Source of the DNA: Oreocharis arfaki
Taxonomy: Eukaryota > Chordata > Aves > Passeriformes > Paramythiidae
Assembly (NCBI GenBank): GCA_013398015.1
Contig: VZRR01011373.1
Location: forward strand, 169,895-233,894
DNA length: 64,000 nt
Direction of reading: 5' to 3'
Made by a program: the position numbers and the translations under genes. Positions within the stretch are counted from its first letter, which is position 1; the number at the start of each line of letters is the position of its first letter. The notes under the pieces were generated by a model. It had not been told where the DNA came from. It saw only the letters and a program-made list of their open reading frames with translations, and ran no database searches. Of this stretch, positions 11,481 through 23,900 are shown in pieces.

Positions 11481-14400
11481 TGTCCCAGTGAATAATGACT
11501 CCAAAGACATCGTGACTGGATCTGTATTTGCACAGTAGCTGCTTTGTGTGGTGTTTTCAGATCTGTCTGTCACCACTACTACACTATAAATGTGGTGTAT
11601 AAATGCAGGTAATCCTAAAAGCACTACAAAACAGGATACAAATTACTTTGGCTCGGTGGGATTCATTTGGGGGTTTGGGTATTTTGGGGGGTTTTGCCCT
11701 AAAATGATTCTCTTTCAATATTTAACATTTCTCCTGTTTTGCTGGCTTCCAGCCAAGCCCTGCTTCCCCGGTAGGTAAAGAGAGCAGAGTTGGGTTGGCA
11801 GCGTGCTGTACTCCCCGGGAGGGTGTGCCTGTCACCCCCTGCAGCTGGGACTTCTGTCTCCTGAGACACCAACACATGGCACAAGATCATCTTTTAAACG
11901 TCACATGAGATTCTGGGAATTCTCTCCCTGGTCCCAGCATACTTCCAGAACTGTTTATCTCAGCTCTCTCATGGTACGCCAAACCACCAGGTGTTCTGTG
12001 TGCCTGGGGCCCCACTTGTTTTGGAAGGCTTCCTCGGTTTTTGTTTGTACAGAGTTATCCTGGTCTGCAGAGTGGGTTCAGAGAGCCCCTGCCAGGGCCC
12101 TGTGCATATTCCCGCTGACTGGGAGAACCTGTCCGTGCTTTCCCACGATGACCCGTGCTAGGATTGCTGTGACCACGCTCCACCGTCCACCTCCAGCCAA
12201 GACCTGAGGCGGGAGTGGGACAGGACTGTGCAATGGCTCTTTAAGCTGTGTCTGATCCTCTTAAATACCACCTGTGGGCATTTCTTGCCTCTGTACAGCC
12301 CATTCCTTCTCGGGCACGCGGGGCCTTGGCTGTGCATTTCTAAACATGTTTCTGTTTCGTGTTTCACAGCAGCCACCATGTTGTGCTTATTCCAGTGAAA
12401 GCTGGGTGAAATTCCATGGCCTCGTATTATGCAGAAGGGCAAACAAGGTCTCCATCACATCCAGGAAACTATAAATAGAAACTGTACAAAAATCAACAGA
12501 GAATGACTAGAGGAGAGGTGGTCATATGAAACTGCCCAAATTTATGTGCCTAGTTTGGGAACTAAAGGTAAGGTTCCCCACATGGAGAGAGATAAATTTC
12601 TTTTGAATTGCCATCTGGAAGATAATTCCTTGACTCTTTTTCTAAGTGCTAGAAGGGTCTGGATCAGTGCACACAGGATCAAACCATCAGCACTCAGCTC
12701 CAAAGGAAACAGGTCCCAGAGGAAACAGCTCCCAGGCAGTGTCCTGCTCATGTGGTTCTCAGGCCAAATTGTACCAGGGAGAAACCAGCAGAATGATGAG
12801 GCCAGGAAGAACAAATTACACCTCTTAGGGTACCACATCATCACCCTCATTTTAGTCGTTTAGAAGAACAATTATCTGTTTAATTGTCTCATCATCACAA
12901 ACAAGAGTCCCGAGCTGCTCTGTGGCACCTGGGCTGGTGGTGGTTTTGGTGGGTGTGCCCTGCGTGCTCCCCTGTCTCTACACGCAAGCCTGGCTTGTGC
13001 ATTTGCAGAGATTACTCTCCCTTTCCAAACAGAAAGCAGTGACTGGACCAAGCCCAAGCATTGTTTAACAGTGGCCTGTGACTCTGTGGTTTGTTTTCTT
13101 GTTTTGTTTGTAAAGGTCAGAGACATAATGATTTTTTTTTTTGAGGTAGAAGTTTTACTCAGATCTTTCACTGGGCCGAGCTAGAGGGGAAGTGAAAAAG
13201 TAAGTCTTGGTCAAAAGCATGACATTTCTTCAGTGATTTCTCTCATCAAATACATGCCTGAAGTGGAAGTTGATCATGTCTCCCTGAGGCCATATTGCCT
13301 TCCATAATACCCCAGTCTGCCCGTCTGAATGTAACCCCCTGCATTTGGGTTTAAATCTAATAAAAACGCCTGGTTCTGATATGATTTTCCAGGCTTGCCA
13401 AATTGCTGCAAACTCCAGCAAGGCATGTTTCCTCGTAAGCACTTTCCAGCACTGGACCCCTGCCTTATCTGGGCTGTAGGTGGGCCAGGAGGGAGGATTT
13501 GGTGTGCAGAGCCTGGGAGGTGACTCTGCTTTGCACCGGGGATTTTCACTGGAGCAGCCTCTCTCAGGCACCTGGCAAAGCGACAGAAGGAAGAAACTGC
13601 TCATGACTGGCAAATCCTTCCCACTTCTCTGGGGTGAAAGAGACCTTTGGTGGATCATTCTTAGCTGGTTATCAAGGCAATAGCCAGTGTGAAATTTTTA
13701 GTAAGGCATTGCTTGTGGTAGGCAAGCGAGTCTAAGTGCCAGTGATATTTTCTGCAGGGTCTGATACTTGTGTGAGGTCTGGGCTTTCAGGGTTGTTTGC
13801 TCTGAAATACCATAGACACTGCACATAAACACTGGTACAAACTTTTTACAACTTTCTGCATGCTCAGTAATAGCTAAATGATGCAGACACACATTCAGAA
13901 TAAGAGTACAATTGTTGTTGGGCATTCTTCTGAATATGTCAGATTTTTTTAATTGAGAGGTGAAGAAATGGTGTCAGTGAATGGTTTGTATTGGAAAAAA
14001 GATATGTTTTTGAAACAAAACTTTTGATTGACCCATCCCTATTTTTTCTCCCATCTCAATCTTCTTTTTAAAATTTTGAAGTAGGTACATGGGAAGTTTT
14101 TGAAATCTCAAAAATATTCACAGGAAAGGAAAAGCACTTCCTGTTGATCTCGGCTTGGATGCTTGGGGGAGTATGACATTTTCTGCAAAACTGACAGAAA
14201 CCAGGTAGGATTTTCACTGCCTGCCAGGCAGGTTTGAAAACCTGCTTGATTTCCTTCTAGCTCACCCACCCAGCTCCCAGGGATCCTGGCAGAGGGAGCT
14301 GCGAGCCAGAGACCCGTCCAAGGTTCTGGGCTGTCACCTGTCCTCTTCCAGAGGTCTCACAGGGGCCTGCTCTGGCTCTGTGCAGCCCCTCTCCGGGCTC

Positions 14401-17400
14401 TTTCAAGCTGTGTCTTCCAGACTGCTGGGTGTCCCATGAGCTGCTGGGACAGCCGGGGCTGGGGCTCAGCCCTCAGCAGGCTCCAGCTGCCCCTCTCCAG
14501 ACCAGCTGTGTGGGCCCAGCACTCCAGGGGCTCCGAGCGCCCAGGGCTGCTCCCACCTCTCGTCTGCTCCAAGGGCCAGCAGCCTCTTCCCCTGCAGGGC
14601 AGGTATGCAGACTCTCCAGCTGCCCCATGTCCTCTTCAGCTGCAATTCAAACTATCCATTTTTCTCAGGAATGTGAATTTGGCCACAAATTCGCAGCAAT
14701 TTCACTGAAGTAACTTTCGAAATTGAAATGACGCCAGTTGAGGAATATTCTTTAGGGTGTATCTAGAAGTGTTCTGTGAGAAATATTCATCCTTTGGAAG
14801 CTAGAGATAAATTGCATCCTGGATCGCTCAGGGAACTGAATCTTCCCATCCTTGAACACCTTTTGCCCTAAGCATGAGTATTGAGTCAAAGCTGATGTGG
14901 GTCAGACTCACAATACTCAAAGCACTTCTGCTGGTTCATGTGGAACACGTCACCATCTGTAAAAAGTGTGAAGATAAAGAAGCCTGGTCCTAGGGCACTG
15001 TAAATTCTTGATTTCAGACATGAAACTTTAGATTTGAGAAAGTTATCTGACAAAGAGCCTGGGCCTGGTTTGTGTATTTGTTACACCTGTCTTGGCCAAC
15101 AGAACTGCCAGGACGCTCAGCAGCTCTCAGCCAGCTGAAGGTGCCTTCATGGGCGGCAGGAGAAGGTGCCGTGGCTCAGCCCCACACAGCCGCTCGCTCA
15201 CTCCCTGTTGGTGGGATGGGAGAGGAAATTGGAAGGGTAAAAGTGAGAAAATGTGTGGGTTGAGATAAAGGCAGTTTAGTAGGTGAAGCAAAAGCTGCGT
15301 GTGAAAGCGGAGCAAAGCCAGGAATTCATTGCCCACATCCCGGGCTCCAGCACACAGACAGGGACTGGCAAGACAAATGCCATCGCTCTGAATGTCCCCT
15401 CCCTTCCTGCTTCCCCGGGCTCCATATGCTGGGCACGGTGCCAAATGGCCTGGGATATCCCTGGGGTCAGCTGGGGTCAGCTGTGTCCCCCCCAGGTCCC
15501 TGTGCACGCCCAGCCCACTTGCTGGTGGGGTGAGTGAGGAGCAGAAAAGGCCTTGGCTCTGTGCAAGTAAGTAAGGAAAGCAGTAAGGAAAACATCCCTG
15601 TGTTATCAGCACTGTTTCCAGCACGATTCCAAAGCACAGCCCCACACCAGCTTCTGGGGAGGAAATTAACCCTCTCCAAGGCCAGCACAGAGATCTGTGG
15701 GAGCCCTGGCAGAGGCTGTGCCATGCTCCCTCCTGTCTGGGACCATGTGAGCTCCTTTGGTCCAAGCAGTTTCCTGAGCTGCTGCCAGGAGCTGGAGGGT
15801 GAAGCCTCCAGAGATAAAATGTCCGTACAGCTCCCCTGGAGAATCATGGGGACCCTGTGGAACATGGCTTGTGTTCCAAAGGTTTGCAACATCTAACCTC
15901 GCAGAGCTCTTGGGCACTGGGACCTGAGTGCTTTAGCCTTTACTAAACAAATACTTTTAATGATTTGAGTCTTAACAGGAAAGTCCAGTGGGGGCTATTG
16001 AACTCTGGAATTCGCTGCAGGGGGGCATAGGAGAGATTAGAGGCCATGGCTAATCAAAGAAAATCTGCTTTACATTGTACTGCTGCTTGCACAGCTCCAA
16101 TTCATATCTGACTCCCTTTTGCCTTAGAGGGAGCTGCATGTGTAGACTGACCCTTTCTGTGCTGAGCTTTCCTATCAAGATCTCCCAGGACTACCCCAGT
16201 TTCTCAGGCAGGTGATTCATGACAGTTTTTGCAGTGACACCTCTCTCCCTGCAGCCAGTTGTCCCAGTTTTCGCCCTGCTCCTCTTTGGATCAGCACACC
16301 TTTTCCCATGTTTACGGGGTAAACTGAACTGTCAGCTGAAAGGAATTTTTCAGCTGCTCTGGTCGAGTGTGCAGCTGCACAACCAGCTGTGCCAGCAGCA
16401 CGGGGAGTGTGGAGGGCGGGGGCTGCCCCAGCCACTGGAGGTGAAACCACAGCCTCCCTGGTTCAACCGAAACGCGCCGGCACCGAGCCACCAACGGCCG
16501 AGCAGCGCCCGCCGCTCCTTCCGTGGGGCAGGCGGTGGGACGGAGATGGACCCTCAGAGTCCGTGCAGTCAGGAGCTCTTCCACCCAGTAGGTGCAGACA
16601 TTTAAAATGAAAAGGCTCCCAGCCGCAGTGTGGGTGTCAGCTGCTTTGTTCCAAGGTTTATTCCAGCCCAGCTGTCTCTGGGGTCTCACGGTAGCACTCT
16701 GGGCCTCGGAGGCCGTGGGTCTGTGTGTGATCCCAGCAGGTCACACTGTGGAAATGTGGAACCCCACTGCCCACAGGCTGCTTGTTCCCACATTGCTGCC
16801 AGAGCTCATGCATCTGGAACACAGCTGGCACAGCTTTGTGGCATTGCTGCACGTCAGCTTCGGGCAAAGCCTCACTTTAACTTCGTGGTAGTTGGAGGCA
16901 ACCTGGATGACTTTGTACCAAAGCAGATGAGGCAAATGCATGCTGTTGTGCTAACTCATCTTCCCTTCGAGCACTGTGGAGCAGTAACTTTCAGAAACAC
17001 AGTGGAAAGATGTAGCCAGTGTGAAGAAACAGCTCAAACAGCTTCCTCTGTTTCTGCAGTGCTTCTCTCACCATGTTTCTAAACAGGTTTGAAAACACTT
17101 AACCCTGAGCTGTGCACCCACACTGATCCCTTAACTCCTCCTTGCTCCTGGGTAATATTCACATTGATGGGCCCAAGCACCAGAGCACAGCTACACACAC
17201 ACCAAACTATCCTTTGGCAGCATCTACATCCCAGTTGGAACATGTCTTTTAAAAGGCGGCTTTTTGCAGTTTCATACTTCAACTACCAACTAAACTCCTT
17301 ATCAGTGTGATTCTATCAACAGGAAACTGGTAAGAAAAAAAAGAAGTACCCACCCCATAGCCCACGATGTTATCTAATCTCTGTCCAATCTGCTTTCTGC

Positions 17401-17670
17401 TTGGGGACACATGCAACAGGCTGCAGCAACTGTGTGTCAGAAGGTCAGAGAACTCAGACAGGGGACAGCAGTGCAAATAACCAGTTGGGACTCAAAGAAT
17501 CCAAAGTTGAAGCAGATTTCTAAAGCTGCTTAGTAATCAAAATATCTCACTGTGCAAATCAGCCTTTTTCTCGTGGTCACAGCTCCTCTGTTTGCGCTCA
17601 CTGGAGCGTTTGCCACCGTGCCGCAGGTGTGACAAGAGTCTCATGAGCACAGAAAGACACCTGGGACACG
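11481..17670. other. Intergenic region, no gene recognised
   Basis: This is single-copy DNA with a G/T-rich tract at 11650-11695 (four G-runs), a poly-T tract at 13130-13142, a Cys/Pro-coding GC-richer stretch at 14270-14600 with no protein signature, and a small CpG cluster at 16465-16560. No exon or RNA gene could be supported. Confidence 0.5.
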
Positions 17671-17671
17671 G

Positions 17672-17763
17672 GCTGTGGTGGGCTTGGCAGTGCGGGGTCA
17701 GCAGTTGGACTTGATGATCTTAGAGGTCTCTTCCAACTCAAACAGTTCTGTGATTCTGTGATA
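17672..17763 (+). mobile_element. CR1 LINE fragment, 3' tail
   Basis: The blocks GGGCTTGGCAGTGCGGGGTC, then AGTTGGACTTGATGATCTTA and GAGGTCTCTTCCAACTCAAA, ending in two direct copies of TTCTGTGA, are the diagnostic end of an avian CR1 retroposon. The copy is 5'-truncated. It is better preserved than the one at 11.4 kb and thus possibly younger. Confidence 0.92.
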
Positions 17764-20279
17764 GAAGCAGCGTTTGGGGTTAGACCACATACTTGCGCTT
17801 TGCAGGAAGAAAGTGTTTTCACTTACAGTAACAGAGGCTTTTTCTGAGTGCAAAAGTCAGTTCCTGAAGCGTCCAGCTGTTGCAGTTGTGTGGGGATATC
17901 AGACTTAGCTAAAAGCTCTTACAAAAAATATATGCATAAAATGATGTATAGGTTTGCATTTGCTAATTGGTGGCTAATTGGTGTTCCCAGTTGCAGTAGT
18001 CTGCTCTTGGCACTGGAAGATGCTCTAGAACTTCTTTATTCTACATATTAGAAAAAACTCTCTCTGGTGCTTCTTTTCAGTTGAGGCTGTGTCCCAGAGA
18101 CTGAGTGTCAGCTACAGTGACTGAAATAAGGCCCTTATGTGAGACACAGCCCTGGCTAAAACTAAAACTCGGGCAGCAGATCGTGTCCCTCTCCTGCCCT
18201 GCAGAAAGGGTGCGGTAAGAATGACAAAACTCAGGCCAAGGCACCTCTGACCAGCTGGAGCAGGTGGCACAGCAACCTTGTTATCCCTTCCCACTGACCC
18301 CAGGGTTGGCTAAAACCTCTGCAATCCAATTATTGGTGTTAATCTGTTGGTGCTATTGCACTAAGCATATTATTGAAGGACTGTTCAGGTATGGTGAGCT
18401 GGAATCTGTGTGAGGCTGGAGAATTAAATGGATTAATGAAAGTGTGCATGTCAACATCCATTTACCAGGAGAGTGAGGAGCAAACAAAGTGGGAAGGTTG
18501 AGAATGAGAATTCAGAGTCAAATTCTTTCTTAGCACATTCATAGATCATGGAATTAATTAATTCCCAGTTCTGGGATGCTTTTCTTGGAATTGGCAGGGT
18601 GACAAGAGTCTAAGGCCAAACATACCCAATCCTGCTGCACTGAAGGTGTGAGTACAGGAAGTGACAATAGGTCTTCAGTGTGTAAAGATCTAGAATGTTT
18701 TTATTCAGAAAAAGTAATAGTTGCAAAAATTTACTTAGCTAGTCTAGGAGTTTAGCAGAGTTCAGTAGGAAAACTTGTTATCACCAAAGCAGCAATCACA
18801 CTCTGAAGGACTTTAACCCACCTGTTCTCCTCTCCCAGGAAAGACTGAGGTTTTTTTCTTCTTTTCTGGCTAAGGCACTTCTTAGTATTCTGTTTGTAAT
18901 TACTTAGTTATTTTGATAAAATATGCCATTGAGGTCTGTTTTAGAAGGAGAGCTCTGACTTGGGTTTTGCAATCACTGAAACCTGTGAAAATTGTCCTGT
19001 CATCCACTGCTGTGTTTGACAGACAGTGTTCAACCTGTGTTACTGGTGTCATCTCCTTGGCCTGGCTGGTCCTGTGCTCACTTCCCTTCAAGTGGTTAAG
19101 GCAGTGGTTGGTTTGTGTCTCTAATTTAGCTATGGGAAACACATCTTCCTAGCAATGTGGTACTAGAAAAATCCCTAGAACTATTTCACGGCTTTTTTCT
19201 TCCCACTCAGTATTATGAAACATCCACGATAAATTACTGAACACCAGCAGATGCTGTGCTCTGATGGTGTGTGCAGCGATGCTGATAATATGCTTTTTAT
19301 AGCATAGGTAGGTCTATAACAAGGACCTATAAGATCATCCTCTGCTCTGGGTGACACAGTGGGGTGGCACCTCACTCTTGTTTCTGCCCACAGCTTTAGC
19401 TAAAGAAACACCTAGAAGACGTGAAGAGGGAGGAAAGGGGTTCAAAAGGGGATTGTTTGTATCACTTCACAGCTAAAGTAAGATAACTCTTATTACACTC
19501 CTTTAAGGTGCCTTTATCAATGTAACTTCTTGTGGCAAGTTCATTTAGGCCCGGTCTTTGCAAAGCACCTGCTGTAATTCAGTCATATTTATGAGTTTGG
19601 ACTGGGGTCTTTCTGTAGGGATAGCTGTATGGGTGTGAAAGTACAGAGTGAAATGGTTGTGTTAAAATAACCCACACATCCTTCCTTACTCTTGCTTCTT
19701 GCTCCTTCCAGCTTGGATAGGCTCCGGAGAGATTCCCAGCATGGTTTGTTTCACAGAAACTGCTGGTCTTGAGGATCTGCAGAGTCCAGGCTGGCCCTGG
19801 GAAGCTTCCATGTGCCAAAGCATCCTCAGAGGCTCAGGGGGAAGCTGAGGGGAAGGGAAAGTTGGAGAATATGAGGTGCTAAGCTGTCACATTCCAGGTT
19901 AGAGTAGTTCTTTCTGGAGTTTGTGCTGACTCGGGGAGAGCCATCTCCAGGACCTCCGAGCTGTGCTTTACCCGGACCCGTGTCGCAGGTGGCCTTGGTG
20001 CACGGACCTGCTCGGAGGAGCCCCTGGACACGGATGTGCCGGGGTGGTCGAGCCTCAGCAAAAAGCAGTGGTTGCATAAACAAAGTACCCTGTGTCCCCT
20101 GCACTGGGGGAGAGAGTGTTTGTGAAAAGAATGTGCCAGAACCCACAAGAGGTGAAGGGACAAGCAGAGCCGCCTCCACCCTCGCTACTCCTCACACGCA
20201 GTCACTGCAAAAACAAACAAACAAGACACGACTGGCTTGGCCAAGATGGTTTTAGAGACTGACTCAGGCCCAGCACTCT
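17764..20279. other. Intergenic region, no gene recognised
   Basis: This is AT-leaning unique DNA up to about 19,800 and GC-richer afterwards. I see no protein-like ORF, RNA gene or recognisable repeat. A CR1-like hint near 19322-19345 was judged too weak to call. Confidence 0.5.
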
Positions 20280-20940
20280 GGCTGTGAGCGAAAGGGAATC
20301 TGCGTTATCCGGGCGATGGAACGGATTGACACAAGGATCTGTGTGCGAGCAGCAGCGAGCAGCGCCCCGGAGTGCCCCTGGCTGGGCTCCAGCCCCCGGT
20401 CGGGAGCGTGTGCCCGAGCGGGGAGCCCCCCGAGCCGGGCAGCGGGCACAGCTCCAGTGTGCGCCCTGTGCCGGGCTGTCCCCGGCCGGCGGGGCTGCCC
20501 CGAGCTGTGCCGCTGTGTGCCCGTGCCCCGGGGACACAGAGGTGTCCGTGCCGCGGTGCCCCGCACACGCGTGTGCTGGTGAGCACAGGCAGGTGTGTGC
20601 CCGTGCCCCGGGGACACAGAGGTGTCCGTGCCGCGGTGCCCCCGCACACGCATGTGCTGGTGAGCACAGGCAGGTGTGTGCCCGTGCCCTGGGGACACAG
20701 AGGTGTCCGTGCCGCGGTGCCCCCGCACACGCGTGGGCTGGTGAGCACAGGCAGGTGTGTGCCCGTGCCCTGGGGACACAGAGGTGTCCGTGCCGCGGTG
20801 CCCCTGCACACGCGTGTGCTGGTGAGCACAGGCAGGTGTGTGCACGCCCGCTGCGGCGCCCCGAGCAAACACGAGGGGAGCGGTGCCCGTGGGCGGGACC
20901 CTGCCGGTGTTCGTGGCAGTCGTGTGTTCCCCGTGTGAGT
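20280..20940. other. CpG-rich patch around the 81-bp minisatellite
   Basis: This is GC- and CpG-dense sequence flanking and including the minisatellite. Overlapping open frames of 188-277 codons occur on both strands because the repeat period is divisible by three and stop codons are rare. Their products are Cys/Pro/His/Arg-rich repeats with no known domain. Confidence 0.7.
20515..20850 (+). repeat. About 81-bp GC-rich minisatellite, 4 full copies plus a partial
   Basis: Units start at 20515, 20595, 20676, 20757 and 20838 (periods 80, 81, 81, 81) with the landmark order GTGTGCCCGTGCC, GGGGACACAGAGGTGTCCGT, GCCGCGGTGCCC, CACACGCGTG and GGTGAGCACAGGCAG. Copies are nearly identical, differing by single-base changes and one 1-bp deletion in the first. 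Within each unit GGACACAGAGGTGTCC forms a short inverted repeat. It could be length-polymorphic. Confidence 0.95.
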
Positions 20941-23900
20941 GTGCAGGAAGCTGGCTTTGTGCAGATGTGCTGCCTGCACGTGTCCAGGTGCTTGCCCAGC
21001 TGTTGGTGGGACTTCTCCATAACGGGGAGTGCTGCTCCATTTTCTACTGACCACTGGCAAAATAATAAAGCTGAGTGAAAAGCTTACGCAAATCTGAGCT
21101 GCTGACTGGAACAGGATAACTGCAGTTCTCCAATGCAAAAGGGGCTTTTTGCATCACCTTGCCTGCATTGGCATCAAACTCGGCAAAAGTGGAAGGTGTC
21201 AGTTTTGTTTCCACTCGCACTGGGGTTTGTTGATCTGCTGTAAATGCGGTGTGTCCTTTGGATACAGTTACACCTCAGATGCTGAGACAAGGCTGTATCT
21301 TTTCTACATCACTTATGATCAGTCTAATAAGTTGTATTGGCTTGACCATAGAACAGGCCAAAAGCTAAAAGCATCTGGAAGCTCCCCAGTGTTGGACAAG
21401 CAAACAGTTGTCCTGGGTGCCTCTTCATCTCACCTGGGGCAATAGGACACGTACATGGAAAGTTCTCAGAGTCCTTGGGTATGGCGGTTTCAGTGACTGA
21501 GCTCCTAAGGGGGTTCAGAGGGACCTTTGGAGCTATGATTTTAAACAGGCCTGCAATTCACCTGGCCCCATTAGTAACAGAACTGATTGCCCAACTGGGA
21601 TGCTTACATTTATTTCCCCCTCTTCTGGTTGTTGATGTTTCCCCTTTTAAGTATCTGGTTGTTTTAGTGTCTCTAAGCACGTTATATTACAACATGTAAT
21701 TTTCAGAGCGAAACATCTCTCGGTGTGCCTCTGGATGTGTGTGTGTGTCTGAAACACCGCTGGTGCTCTCTGCCCTGGCTGTGTGCTGCAGGGCACTGCC
21801 CCACCGAGCAGGGGCTGTGCTCAGCAGTGCCTCTTCTCTGGCGTGGGGGGTGCCCAGTGGTGTCTCCTGCTCACAGACACGGTGCTGGAGTATTTTGTGT
21901 CCTGGTGGGGTTTGTTTGGGCAGTGCCATGGTCTGGGGCCATGCAGGTGGCAGTGCCACAGCTGCACTGTTCAGCCTGGCCTGCTTGGTAGTGATGCTCA
22001 TTCCATCGCCATGGAATGTGTGTTGAGAGTCCAGGTTTGCCAGGTAATGACACCCCTGTCCAGTCTGGCAATCTCCTGTTGGAGCTGGGAGTTCTTCTCT
22101 TGGAGAAAGCAATCACTGGGCTTCATTTGGGCTGCTGAATCTGTCTGTACTGTGCTTTATTTTCTGTAAGTGTTCAGAGCCACTTTGTAGCTCAGGGTAG
22201 ATCTAAGGGGTTTGGGCCTTTCTGTGCCATAGCTGGGATTCCTCCAGCTGAAGGGTTTCTTCCTTGGTTTCCCCAACTATAAAATTAAATGAATCCTCAA
22301 AAACAAGTTAATTGCCAAGGACTGTGAAGTAACTATGATCAGTGTTTAATTGGCTTTAGCTTCCAGACGATGTGTAACAAATTAGCCTCAGTCCGAGGAA
22401 TCCATCTGTCTGCAGGCAAATTAAAGAACCGTGCACACAGGCCCTGATGACCCGGCAGTGATGTGGTGTGTCCCTCTTGTGTCATTTAAGTGCACAGTAT
22501 TGTGGTTCACTTGTGACTTTATAATTAAAACAAGTCAAAATAATGCTCAATAATTTTAACTATATTGCTTGGCTAGTTGTTCAAATAGTGCCTGATTCTT
22601 GAAAAAAAAAAAAAGAAAGTTAAAAGCATGTGCATGTGTACAAAATACTTATTGCACAATTTTTGCATGCACAATTACCCTGATGGCAAATGCAATTACA
22701 CACTGAGCACCTCCAGCTGCATGCACACATTGGCAAGTGCTCAGCTCCGGGTTTTTATGCAGTCTGGTGAATTTATTTGGCATGAGAAGATTTCAGGAAT
22801 GAAGTCTCAGTCTGTGGGCACAAGCAGCTAACCTTTCTGTAAGACATGCCCTATCCTAGCTTCCCTCAGAAGTGAGGACTGAATTCCACCCCCGTTGCTT
22901 GTTCAGACACTGGCCTTTTCCCTGGAAAGCAGAGATGAATTTGGAACTCCATGGGATGCTCCTGTGCCCCTGTGGAGCACACAGCACTGCTCTCTGAGTG
23001 ACTCAGATATGAGTTCCTGCTCAGGACTGTGTCTTCCTCAAGCAGAAAAGCCCTGGATGTGTTTGGATCTTTGCTAAATGCTCTGGGAGGGTCACAGGTG
23101 ATGTTTGCATGGTGCTCCGTGAGAGACCACTAACATTATTTTGCTAGCTTACACAGTGGATCTGATTCTCCTGTCACTTATGGAAGCTTTGCAATCTCAT
23201 CTGAGCTGCTTAATTTACTTCAATGCAAGAGAAAAGAGAGCCCAGGCTATTGCTGCTCAGAGAAGTGAGCGAGCCGGGGCAATGTTTGGCTCCATCTTAG
23301 CCTGGTTGCTTTTTACTTTTTTACTTAACCCTCTTGTTAATCTCCTACTTCTTGAGTGTCTTCTCTCAGTAAACAACTGTCTTCACTGTGTGAAAAGAAC
23401 GTGGCTGAGAGGAGTCTTTGCACAGGGACACGGAGAAAAGAAAGTCCTCCCATTTGTGAAATGACCTTAAGCAGCCTGTCCTGGTGATGGACTTCTTAAG
23501 GGAAAGAGGAAGGAAATTGCAGGGCTGTAGCCCCCCTCCCGAGTCAGACTGGTGAGTTCCCATGTGGTGGAAGAGCATCTGGTTGATTACACAACCTTCC
23601 CCACCAGAGCCCAGCTCCGTGTGCCCTGCTGAGGCCTTTGCTGTAGGATCCTTGCTGCAGTCTCACTGCAGGGGCCTTCCTTGGCCGTTCCTCCCCTCCT
23701 GTCACTCCTTCTGTGCACCAGAAAAGCACAAACATCACATTACAAACCTGCACGGAGTCCCTGCTGGGGGGCAGTGTGGCCTGGAGGCTCGGGGTGTGCA
23801 CGCAGCAAGCACAGGTGTGCGGGGAGGTGACGCTGCCCCTGTCCCTAGGGAAAGGTTTGTCGCTCGTCTTTCCGCACGCTGAGTCACGGAGCAGCTCCCC

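Noticed and set aside
19318..19350. Possible antisense CR1 tail (GACCTATAAGATCATCCTC)
   Set aside because: Only about 15 bases resemble the CR1 end. The flanking diagnostic blocks are missing.
20202..21138. Several 188-277 codon open frames on both strands
   Set aside because: They are produced by the 81-bp (27-codon) tandem repeat and high GC. The translations are simple repeats.
22000..22020. Short hairpin CATTCCA...TGGAATG
   Set aside because: Seven base pairs only. Such a stem is expected by chance and does not resemble a microRNA precursor.
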